Positions 48,700-56,373 of a DNA stretch of 64,000 bases are shown piece after piece. The translations under genes were made by a program, and so were the position numbers. The notes under the pieces were generated by a model. That model searched no databases. It was not told where the DNA came from and saw only the letters and a list, made by a program, of their open reading frames with translations. This DNA is from Lysobacter alkalisoli. Its GTDB lineage: Bacteria; Pseudomonadota; Gammaproteobacteria; Xanthomonadales; Xanthomonadaceae. Every line of letters begins with the position of its first letter. The first letter of the stretch is position 1. The DNA lies in the NCBI RefSeq assembly GCF_006547045.1, contig NZ_CP041242.1, positions 3,730,001 through 3,794,000 on the forward strand, in the 5' to 3' direction.

Positions 48700-49383
48700 A
48701 TGTCCAGCCCTCCCCCCGCCACCGTCATCGTCGCCGACGACCATCCGCTGTTCCGCGAAGCCCTGCGCGGCGCAGTCGCGCGGGTGCTACCCGATGCCCG
48801 GCTGTGCGAGGCCGATGGCGTCGAGTCGCTGTACACGCTGGTCGAGAGCGAGCCCGATGCCGATCTGCTGCTGCTCGACCTCAACATGCCCGGTGCGCAG
48901 GGGTTCTCGGCTCTGGTTCATCTGCGCGCGCTGCATCCGCAGTTGCCGATCGTGGTGGTGTCGGCACGCGAGGAACCGGTGGTGATGCGGCGCGCGCTGG
49001 ACCACGGCGCGGTCGGCTTCATCCCCAAGTCCGCGGATGCCGCGACCCTGGGTAGCGCGATCACCGCCGTGCTCGCCGGCGACCGCTGGGCGCCACCGGC
49101 GGCACTGTCCGCACCGGCCGCCGACGATGCCGAACACGATGCCGCCCGGCGCGTGCGCGAACTGACTCCACAGCAGTTCCGCGTCCTGCAGATGCTCGGC
49201 GCCGGCCTGCTCAACAAGCAGATCGCCTACGACCTCGGCGTGTCGGAAGCCACGATCAAGGCCCACGTCACCGCTATCCTGCGCAAGCTGGGGGCCAGCA
49301 ACCGCACCCAGGCGGTGCTGATCGCCGGCCGCCTCGCGGTCGACCCGGGCGCGATCGTGCCGCCACCGGAAGAGACGGATTGA
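48700..49383 (+). CDS. crbR: LuxR-family response regulator, CrbR-like
   Basis: 227 residues. REC domain (1-125) with VIVADDHPLFREAL, phosphorylated Asp in LLLLDLNMPG, and conserved Lys in GFIPKSA; LuxR helix-turn-helix (160-215) with LTPQQFRVLQMLGAGLLNKQIAYDLGVSEATIKAHVTAIL. In Vibrio and Pseudomonas CrbR acts with the SSF-linked histidine kinase CrbS to switch on acs. The presence of acs before it and a CrbS-like sensor at 52.7-56.2 kb supports that name. The pair is interrupted here by the borosin genes and a diguanylate cyclase. Confidence 0.85.
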   Translation: MSSPPPATVIVADDHPLFREALRGAVARVLPDARLCEADGVESLYTLVESEPDADLLLLDLNMPGAQGFSALVHLRALHPQLPIVVVSAREEPVVMRRALDHGAVGFIPKSADAATLGSAITAVLAGDRWAPPAALSAPAADDAEHDAARRVRELTPQQFRVLQMLGAGLLNKQIAYDLGVSEATIKAHVTAILRKLGASNRTQAVLIAGRLAVDPGAIVPPPEETD

Positions 49384-49599
49384 CGGTCGCGGTCTTGCCC
49401 ATCACACCGCGCCTCTTGCTCGTCATCTGGCCCTGATCAGCGCCGAGCAGCCGGACGACGGCCTCGCCCGGCCCATCGGCCGCCTGCTCGATCGTTTCGG
49501 CTTCCGCCGCACTCCGGAACGGGCCAGCGCCCCGGCCTGTGCCGCTGGGAACTGCCGTGCCGGCATTGGAGCGCCCTGCGGGCAAACCGCTGAGCCGGC

Positions 49600-49627
49600 T
49601 TGCAAACCTGTTCGGTGGGAGTATCGT
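49600..49627 (+). promoter_or_regulatory. Candidate promoter of the borosin genes
   Basis: TTGCAA (49600-49605), a 16-nt spacer, then TATCGT (49622-49627). Transcription would start near 49634, 26 nt before ATG 49660. The 276-bp gap after crbR (49384-49659) otherwise holds no gene or clear terminator that I can see. Confidence 0.3.
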
Positions 49628-49659
49628 CGGCTTCTGGTCCGGGGGGGCACACATCAGCA

Positions 49660-50517
49660 ATGCCGAAGATCGCCACCAAGCCACCGGGCAGACTCGCCTG
49701 CATCGGCGTGGGGATGATGCTCGGGGCCCATATCGGGCCGCGCGCGCGCAGTCATGTCGAACAGGCCGACGTGGTGTTCGCCGCCGTATCCGACCCGCTG
49801 GTGGAACTGTGGCTGCAGGATATGAACGCCGACGTGCGCAGCCTGCAGCCCCATTACGCCGAGGGCAAGTCGCGCCACCAGACCTATCGCGAGATGGTCG
49901 AGGCCATGCTGGCCGAGGTCCGCGCCGGCAAGCAGGTCTGCGGCGCCTTCTACGGTCACCCCGGCGTGTTCGCCCAGGTAGCCCACGAGGCCATCGCCCA
50001 GGCCCGCCGCGAGGGCTTCCACGCCCACATGGAACCCGGCGTCTCCGCCGAGGACTGCCTGTACGCCGACCTCGGCATCGACCCGGGCAGGTTCGGCTGC
50101 CAGCACTACGAGGCCAGCCAGTTCATGTTCTACCGGCGCCGCATCGACCCCTCGGCCTACCTGGTGCTTTGGCAGGTCGGCATCGCCGGCGACCGCAGCT
50201 GCCGCCGCTTCGCCACCGGCCCGGCCCACCGCCGGCTGCTGGTCGAGCGCCTGCTCGAGGACTATCCGGCCGACCACGAGGCCGTCGTCTACGAGGCCGC
50301 CACCTTGCCGATCACCGCGCCACGGATGGAGTCGGTGAAGCTGAGCAACTTGGCCGACACCGAACTGCACATGCACAGCACCCTGGTGCTGCCACCGGCC
50401 ACAGCGCTGCAACCCGACACCGCCATGCTGGCGCGGATCGAGGCGCTCGAACGCGCAGCCGTGACCGGTTCACTCACGATTTCCTCGTTATCGCTTGAAA
50501 CAGAAGGAGCCACCTGA
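49660..50517 (+). CDS. Borosin-type peptide backbone alpha-N-methyltransferase (split pathway)
   Basis: 285 residues. The tetrapyrrole-methylase fold with the residues that define borosin methyltransferases. SAM-binding GVGMMLGAHIGPRAR (residues 16-30) is followed by HYAEGKSRHQTYREM (65-79) giving Tyr66, Arg72 and Tyr76, and by GAFYGHPGVF (95-104) giving Tyr98; these are the same positions as in fungal OphMA. EPGVSAEDCLYADLGIDPG and LVLWQVGIAGD also match. These enzymes methylate amide nitrogens in the backbone of a ribosomal peptide. OphMA carries its peptide fused at the C-terminus; here the peptide is encoded separately by the next gene, as in Shewanella SonM/SonA. ATG 49660 opens the conserved part; the stop overlaps the precursor start (TGATG). 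Confidence 0.92.
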   Translation: MPKIATKPPGRLACIGVGMMLGAHIGPRARSHVEQADVVFAAVSDPLVELWLQDMNADVRSLQPHYAEGKSRHQTYREMVEAMLAEVRAGKQVCGAFYGHPGVFAQVAHEAIAQARREGFHAHMEPGVSAEDCLYADLGIDPGRFGCQHYEASQFMFYRRRIDPSAYLVLWQVGIAGDRSCRRFATGPAHRRLLVERLLEDYPADHEAVVYEAATLPITAPRMESVKLSNLADTELHMHSTLVLPPATALQPDTAMLARIEALERAAVTGSLTISSLSLETEGAT

Positions 50518-50810
50518 TGTCGAATGTCGTTCAGTTCCTTGAAACCATGGGCCGGCATCCGGCCCTGCTTTCGGACGCGGACTATATCCGCACCGTGATG
50601 GATGCCGGGCTGGACGAGAGTTCGCGCGATGCCCTCTTGCAGCGTGATGCCGAGAGCTTGATACACGCCCTGGATGCCCGCTCACCGATGTTCTGCTTCA
50701 GTTTTGTCGCCACTCCCGATGGCGGCAAGGAGCAGCCCCTCGACGACGACCGTGAAGACGAAGGCGTGGAGACGCCGGTCGAAGAGCCGACACCCAAGGA
50801 ACCTGAGTAG
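50517..50810 (+). CDS. Borosin precursor peptide with leader (borosin-binding domain) and core
   Basis: 97 residues, with AAGGAG before ATG 50517 and a 1-nt overlap with the methyltransferase. Residues 3-50 are a small helical domain, VVQFLETMGRHPALLSDADY then IRTVMDAGLDESSRDALLQR, with the LxxFLxxLGxxxxLxxxYxxxPxxVMxxxGLxxxxxxALLxxD spacing of SonA-type borosin-binding leaders. Next, SPMFCFSFVATPDGG (57-70) is a hydrophobic beta-type stretch, the likely core to be N-methylated. The final 25 residues are almost entirely Asp, Glu, Pro and Lys, an acidic follower tail. Which residues are methylated and whether the core is cut out are unknown; no protease gene is adjacent. Confidence 0.88.
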   Translation: MSNVVQFLETMGRHPALLSDADYIRTVMDAGLDESSRDALLQRDAESLIHALDARSPMFCFSFVATPDGGKEQPLDDDREDEGVETPVEEPTPKEPE

Positions 50811-50882
50811 ACGTTGCACCCGCGCCCGGGCATTGCGGGTGCGGCCGGCAGCGCCAGCAGCGGATGGCTGGAGGATGACACC

Positions 50883-52652
50883 ATGATGTGCAGAGCAGTT
50901 CGTGCAGTGCTGGTCACCATGATCCTGGCCGCTTGCGCGGTGGCGATGCCGGCCCGGGCCGGCATCGAAGCGGCCCTGAAGCACGCGGACTCGATTCGCA
51001 CCAGCGACCCCAGGGAGTTCGCCGACGCCCTTGCCGGCCTCGCCGCGTTCGAGCCGGAAGCAACACCGAATCAGAAGCTTCGCATCCGGCTCCTCCGGAC
51101 CTACCAGAAGACTCTCACCGGCAACTACGAGTCCGCCATAGCCGACGCGATCGACATCCATCAACGCACCGACGATCCAACCCTGAAGTTCCGTGCCGCC
51201 CTGCTGGCGGCAAACACCGCGGCGATCACCCGGGAGTTTTCGCTGGGCTTGCGCTATCTGGAAATCGCCCTGGCAATGCAGGACCAGGTGCCAGAGGCCG
51301 ATGAGCGGCACCTGGGTTCTCTGGTAGCCGCGATCTTGTACACCGAGTACGGACAGCATTCGCTTTCGCTCCACTACGCCAAGCAGCTTCTTTCCCTCGA
51401 AACTTCAGCGCGCACCCGATGTGCAGCCCGCCTTAAGAAAATCGAGGCAGAGTGGAAGCTCGGCACCAGGCCTGAAGTCGAGCGCGATACACATATCGCA
51501 ATCAGCGACTGCATGGCCCAGAAGGAGCCGATTGCCACGGGACTCCTTCGTGGTTACCTGGCCCGCCAATGGGCGGGGGCGGGCAAGACAGCCAAAGCCA
51601 TCGAACTGCTTGAGACCCATCTGTCGGAAGTCGAGGCAACCGGCTTTCCGCGCCTGATCGGCGAGATCCACAGCCTGCTTGCGGAATACCGCCAGGCGAC
51701 CGGCGATCTGGCACGCGCCGATCAGCATGCCCGCACCGTACTGGAGCTGGGCGAAAAGGATGCCTATTCGCTGCCTCTGGTCATCGCACACCGGGTGCTG
51801 TTCGAAACCGCGCTCAAACGAGGCGACCTCGCCACCGCTCTCGACGAATACCGCAGCTACGCCAAAGCCGACAAGGCGCGCCTCGACGAGGTCAAGGCGC
51901 GCGAGTTCGCGTTCCAGCTCAGCCGCCATGAGCTGCAGCAGCGCGACCAGGCGATCGGCCTGCTGAGCAAGCAGAACGAGGTACTGCGGCTGGAGCAGGA
52001 AGTCGCGCGCAAGTCGGCGCAGAACACCCACCTGCTGGTCCTGCTGCTGATCGTGATCGCGTCGGCAGTCGGCTTCTGGGCCTGGAAGACCAAGCGCATG
52101 CAGATGAAGCTGCGGCGCCTGGCGCAGACCGATGGCCTGACCGGGATCAGCAACCGCCGCCACTTCCGCGAACAGGCCGACGCGCTGCTGATGCGTTGCG
52201 CGTCGTCCGGACGCGAGACCGCGCTGATCCTGCTCGACCTGGACAACTTCAAGCGCCTCAACGATCACCACGGCCACGCCGCCGGTGACTGGGTGCTGGC
52301 CCGGGTCGCCGAAGCCTGCCGCAGCGTGTGCCGCGACGGCGACCTGTGCGGGCGCCTCGGCGGCGAGGAGTTCGCGATCATGTCCTGCGGTGGCGACCTG
52401 GCCGCCGCCGAGCGCATCGCCCGCCAGTGCCGCGAGCAGCTGGCCGCGATCGACACCTCTCCGATCGGCCATGGCGAGCCGATCACCGCCAGTTTCGGCT
52501 GCACCACCTCGGTCCGTTCGGGCCCGACTTTCGAACTGATGTTCGCCCACGCCGACAACGCGATGTACCGGGCCAAGGCCGAGGGCCGCGACCGCATCCG
52601 CATCCATGGCGGCCCGTCGGGGGTGGCGGTGCTGCAACGGGGCACGGCGTAG
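50883..52652 (+). CDS. Membrane diguanylate cyclase with periplasmic TPR-like sensor region
   Basis: 589 residues. Signal anchor (VRAVLVTMILAACAVAMPARA), about 330 helical TPR-like residues in the periplasm, a coiled coil, a transmembrane helix (THLLVLLLIVIASAVGFWAW) and a cytoplasmic GGDEF domain. The active motif is GGEEF (in LCGRLGGEEFAIM), preceded by RDGD five residues upstream, the product-inhibition I-site. It should make c-di-GMP. ATG 50883 has GGAGG 8 nt ahead. It begins 72 nt after the borosin precursor, so it may share its transcript. Confidence 0.92.
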   Translation: MMCRAVRAVLVTMILAACAVAMPARAGIEAALKHADSIRTSDPREFADALAGLAAFEPEATPNQKLRIRLLRTYQKTLTGNYESAIADAIDIHQRTDDPTLKFRAALLAANTAAITREFSLGLRYLEIALAMQDQVPEADERHLGSLVAAILYTEYGQHSLSLHYAKQLLSLETSARTRCAARLKKIEAEWKLGTRPEVERDTHIAISDCMAQKEPIATGLLRGYLARQWAGAGKTAKAIELLETHLSEVEATGFPRLIGEIHSLLAEYRQATGDLARADQHARTVLELGEKDAYSLPLVIAHRVLFETALKRGDLATALDEYRSYAKADKARLDEVKAREFAFQLSRHELQQRDQAIGLLSKQNEVLRLEQEVARKSAQNTHLLVLLLIVIASAVGFWAWKTKRMQMKLRRLAQTDGLTGISNRRHFREQADALLMRCASSGRETALILLDLDNFKRLNDHHGHAAGDWVLARVAEACRSVCRDGDLCGRLGGEEFAIMSCGGDLAAAERIARQCREQLAAIDTSPIGHGEPITASFGCTTSVRSGPTFELMFAHADNAMYRAKAEGRDRIRIHGGPSGVAVLQRGTA

Positions 52653-52672
52653 CGCGAGCCTTCGCAACTCGC

Positions 52673-52749
52673 GTAGCCCGGGTAAGCGAAGCGCACCCGG
52701 GAATGGTCGCCGCCGATCACCCGGGGTGAGCTTCGCTTGCCCGGGCGAC
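52673..52749. repeat. REP sequences, two copies in opposite orientation (copies 2 and 3)
   Basis: GTAGCCCGGGTAAGCGAAGC then GCACCCGGG at 52673-52701, and an inverted copy CACCCGGGGTGAGCTTCGC then TTGCCCGGGCGAC at about 52718-52749, between the convergent cyclase and histidine kinase genes. The second copy overlaps the 3' end of the kinase gene, so its last residues (PVARASEAHPG) are encoded by the repeat. Confidence 0.85.
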
Positions 52750-55700
52750 GGGTTTTTGCGCGGCGAGGAAGGCACGCATCGAGGCCGGCTTGACCGGCTT
52801 GGTCAGCACCCGGCAGCCGCGTTCGCGGGCGGCATGCTTGAGGGCGTCGCTGCCGTCACCGGTCAGCAACGCGACCGGGAACAGGGGGCCGAGCCGGGAG
52901 CGCAGGGCATCGATCACACCGAGGCCGTCGAGGCGGTCGTGCAGGTGGTAGTCGACCAGGGCGACGTCCGGCGGCCGCATCGAGTCGGCGGCGGCCAGCG
53001 CCTCGTCGGTGTTGACGGCGGTGACCACATCCGCGCCCCAGCGCTGAAGCAGGGTGCGCATGCCATCGAGAATTTCGCGGTCGTTGTCCACGCACAGCAC
53101 CTGCAGTCCGGCCAATGCGTCGATATCGCTGATGGGCGATGCCACCGCAGGCGCCTGCAGATTGGCCGTGGCGGCCACCGCCTGCCCGGCATCCGTTCCG
53201 GCAGCCCTGCCGAAAGGCACGGTGATCGAGAACACACAGCCCTTGCCTATCCTTGAACGCACCCGCAGCGGATGGTCGAGGGTGCGGGCAATGCGCTGGC
53301 AGATCGAAAGACCGAGACCGAGCCCGCGCTCGCCGCCGCGGGCCGGTGTATCGAAACGACGAAATTCGTCGAAGATCTGCGCAAGATGATGTTCGGAAAC
53401 GCCCGGGCCGGTATCCCAGACCTGCAGCTCGATCGCGCTTTCGCGCACCCGTGCGGCGATCAGCACGCCGCCCTCGCGGGTATAGCGCAGCGCGTTGGCG
53501 AGGAAGTTCTGCAGCGCGCGCCGCAACAGCCGGCGGTCGCTGCGCACGGGCTGTGGCCGCTCGGGCGCGCGCACGCGCAGTTGCAGGCCGCGCTCGGCGG
53601 CGATCGGCGCGTACTGGGCCACGAGTTCGCGCAATAGTTCGTTGACGTCGAAGTCGCCGATTTCGACCCGCAGCGCTCCGGCATCCAGGCGCGAGATGTC
53701 GAGCAGGCCGTCCAGCAGGTCTTCCGCGGCCCGCAGCGCGGCATCGACGCGCTCGGCCAGGCGCGCCTGTTCGTCGCCGTCGCGACTGTCGCGCAAGGCG
53801 GTGGTGAACAGCCGCGCGGCGTTGAGCGGCTGCAGCACATCGTGGCTGACCGCGGCCAGGAAACGGGTACGCGACTGCTGCGCGGCCTCGGCTTCGCGGG
53901 TGCGCTGCTCGACCCGCTGCTCCAGGGTCTCGTTGACCTCGCGCAGGGCCTGTTCGGCGCGTTTGTAGTCGGTGACGTCGCTGTAGCTGGTGACGTAGCC
54001 GCCCCCCTGCAGCGGACGCCCGCGCATCTCCACCACCTGGCCGCTGGCGCGCACGCGCTCGAACACATACGGGGTGCCGGCACGCAGGTGACCGAGACGG
54101 CGCCGCACCTGCTCCTCGATATCGCCCTCGCCCATCTCGCCGCGCTCGGCATTCCAGCGGATCAGGTCGGCCACCGGACGGCCGACGTAGAGCATGCCGT
54201 CCGGATAGTCGAACAGTTCCTGGTACTGGCGGTTCCAGGCCACCAGGCGCAGCTCGGCATCGACCACGCTGACGCCCTGGCTGATGTTCTCCAGCGTGGT
54301 CGACAGCACCTGGCGGTTGAAGCGCAGCTCCTGGTTGGCTTCATCGAGCAGGGCCACCACCTCGCCCAGCTCCATGCCCGAGCCGCGCAGGGCGCTGGTC
54401 AGGGTCAGGCGCGCGGAGGCGGCACCGATCGCCGAGGCCAGCAGGCGCTCGGTGAACTGGGCCAGCGCGCGATCGGCCGGTTGTTCGGGCTGCCAGGTGC
54501 GGTTCTGCTGCGCGGCATGGGTCTCGAACGCGCGCCGCGCATGACGCTCGCCGACGATGCGCTCGGCCAGCGCCAGCAATTCGCCGGCACGCACGCTGCC
54601 GGCCCAGCCGCCCGGGCCGAGCGCGGGCCGCTGCACATAGGGGTCGAGGAACGGTGCGGCCAGCAGCTGATCCTGCAGGCGCGGACGCTGCCGCATCGAC
54701 ATGAACACGAACACGCCGACATTGAACAGCAGCGACCAGAACACGCCATGGGTCAACGGATCCCAGCCCTGCAGGCCGAACAGCTGCTCCGGCTGCAGCC
54801 AGTCGATGCCGAACGGACCCCGTTCGATCCAGCCCTGGTCGAACCAGCCGCCACGCGCCAGGGCCGGCAGCAGCAAGGTCCAGCCCCACAGCACCGCACC
54901 GGCGAGCAGACCGCTGAAAGCGCCGGTCCGGCTGGCCCCGCGCCAATACAGGCCGCCGATCAATGCCGGTGCGAACTGCGCGACCGCGGCGAACGCGAGC
55001 AGGCCATGCTGGGCCAGGCTGCCGGCGTCGCCACGCTGCAGGTCGCCGCGGTGATAGGCATAGGCCAGCATCGCCAGCATCACGATGGTGATCCGGCGCA
55101 CCCACAGGATGTGGCGATTGATCGCAGGCGTCTCGTCGAGGCTGCGGCTGCGCAGCAGCAGCGGCATCACCAGGTCGTTGCTGACCATGGTCGCCAGCGC
55201 GACGCTGGCCACGATCACCATGCCGGTGGCGGCGGAAAAGCCGCCGATGTAGACGACCATCGCCAGGGTGTTGTGGTCCAGCGCCAAAGGCAGGGCCAGC
55301 ACGTAGCTGTCCGGCGAGGCCCCGGAGCCCCCCAGCACCGCCCAGCCGGCCAGGGTGATCGGCACCACCAGCACGCTGATCAGGATCAGGTAGCCGCCGA
55401 ACATCCAGCGCGCGGTGCGCACGTCGGCCGGGTTCTGGCACTCCACCACCGCGACATGGAACTGTCGCGGCAGGCACAGGATGGCGGTGAACGCGAGCAG
55501 AGTCTGGACCATGAAGCCGGTCGGCATGCCGGGCGAGAGCACCACGTCGGCGGCCTGCACCATGCGTTCGCCGACATGGCCGGTGCCGGGCAGGTGCATC
55601 AGTGCGAACACGCCGATCGCGACGAACGCGACCAGCTTGACCATCGACTCCAGCGCCACCGCCAGCACCATGCCGCGGTGGTGCTCGGTGGCGTCGATCT

Positions 55701-56235
55701 GGCGAGTGCCGAACAGGATCGCGAACACCGCCAGCAGCAGTGCGGTGTAGAAGGCCGGGTCCGACAGCGGCGGGGAATTGGCCGGCAGCCCGGCCAGTAC
55801 GCCCACGCTCATCGCCACCGCCTTGAACTGCAGCGCGACGTAGGGCACCGCCGCGACCAGCGCCAGCAATGCCACCAGTGCCGCCAGCCCGGGCGCCCGC
55901 CCGTAGCGCGAGGACAGGAAGTCGGCAATCGAGACGATCCGGTTCTCGCCCGAGATCAGCACCAGCCGCTCCAGGATCCGCCAGCCGAAGAACAGCAGCA
56001 GCAACGGGCCGAGATAGATCGGCAGGAAGCCCAGGCCGGTGCGCGCGGCGGTGCCGACCGCGCCATAGAAGGTCCATGACGAGCAGTACACCGCCATCGC
56101 CAGCGAATAGATCGCCGGCCGCAGCCATCGCCAGCGCGGCATCGATTCGCTGTGCCGGTCGCCCCAGTAGGCGACCGCGAACAGCAGGGCCACATAGCCC
56201 AGCGACACCAGCAGCAGTACCCAGCCCGGGATCAC
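52717..56235 (-). CDS. crbS: Hybrid histidine kinase with N-terminal sodium/solute symporter domain, CrbS-like
   Basis: 1172 residues. An SSF-type 13-helix region (about 1-480), a linker with coiled coil, PAS (about 640-760, ENISQGVSVVDAELRLVAWNRQYQEL), HisKA (VSHDVLQPLNAARLF), HATPase (NFLANALRYT, DTGPGV, GLGLGLSICQ) and a C-terminal REC domain with VALVDYHLHD and LTKPVKP. CrbS, also known from MxtR/NahK-like proteins, couples substrate sensing at the membrane to a CrbR-type regulator and controls acetate use. GTG 56235 is the start chosen. The C-terminal 11 residues come from a REP sequence. Confidence 0.9.
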   Translation of the reverse strand: MIPGWVLLLVSLGYVALLFAVAYWGDRHSESMPRWRWLRPAIYSLAMAVYCSSWTFYGAVGTAARTGLGFLPIYLGPLLLLFFGWRILERLVLISGENRIVSIADFLSSRYGRAPGLAALVALLALVAAVPYVALQFKAVAMSVGVLAGLPANSPPLSDPAFYTALLLAVFAILFGTRQIDATEHHRGMVLAVALESMVKLVAFVAIGVFALMHLPGTGHVGERMVQAADVVLSPGMPTGFMVQTLLAFTAILCLPRQFHVAVVECQNPADVRTARWMFGGYLILISVLVVPITLAGWAVLGGSGASPDSYVLALPLALDHNTLAMVVYIGGFSAATGMVIVASVALATMVSNDLVMPLLLRSRSLDETPAINRHILWVRRITIVMLAMLAYAYHRGDLQRGDAGSLAQHGLLAFAAVAQFAPALIGGLYWRGASRTGAFSGLLAGAVLWGWTLLLPALARGGWFDQGWIERGPFGIDWLQPEQLFGLQGWDPLTHGVFWSLLFNVGVFVFMSMRQRPRLQDQLLAAPFLDPYVQRPALGPGGWAGSVRAGELLALAERIVGERHARRAFETHAAQQNRTWQPEQPADRALAQFTERLLASAIGAASARLTLTSALRGSGMELGEVVALLDEANQELRFNRQVLSTTLENISQGVSVVDAELRLVAWNRQYQELFDYPDGMLYVGRPVADLIRWNAERGEMGEGDIEEQVRRRLGHLRAGTPYVFERVRASGQVVEMRGRPLQGGGYVTSYSDVTDYKRAEQALREVNETLEQRVEQRTREAEAAQQSRTRFLAAVSHDVLQPLNAARLFTTALRDSRDGDEQARLAERVDAALRAAEDLLDGLLDISRLDAGALRVEIGDFDVNELLRELVAQYAPIAAERGLQLRVRAPERPQPVRSDRRLLRRALQNFLANALRYTREGGVLIAARVRESAIELQVWDTGPGVSEHHLAQIFDEFRRFDTPARGGERGLGLGLSICQRIARTLDHPLRVRSRIGKGCVFSITVPFGRAAGTDAGQAVAATANLQAPAVASPISDIDALAGLQVLCVDNDREILDGMRTLLQRWGADVVTAVNTDEALAAADSMRPPDVALVDYHLHDRLDGLGVIDALRSRLGPLFPVALLTGDGSDALKHAARERGCRVLTKPVKPASMRAFLAAQKPVARASEAHPG

Positions 56236-56268
56236 GTCTTGTTGGCCCCCTCTGCGATCCGGATGAGT

Positions 56269-56298
56269 GTAGCCCGGCTAAGCAAAGCGCACCCGGGG
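56269..56298. repeat. REP-like sequence, copy 4 (diverged)
   Basis: GTAGCCCGGCTAAGCAAAGC followed by GCACCCGGGG, a variant of the units at 42246 and 52673, in the gap between the divergent sensor kinase and DUF294 genes. The arm has a mismatch (CCCGGCT against ACCCGGG). Confidence 0.7.
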
Positions 56299-56373
56299 CC
56301 ACGCTACCGGCATCCGGCCACCTTCCCCTAAAGTCGCATGCGCAGCGTGCCCTGCCGTGGCACGCTGCGCGGC

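Noticed and set aside
49660-50517. Calling this gene a uroporphyrinogen/cobalamin methyltransferase
   Set aside because: The fold is shared, but Tyr66/Arg72/Tyr76/Tyr98, FYGHPGVF and the adjoining leader-peptide gene fit borosin enzymes, and no cobalamin or sirohaem gene is nearby.
53842-56079. A 745-codon frame opposite the sensor kinase
   Set aside because: Gln/Arg/His-rich composition without motifs; shadow of the kinase gene.
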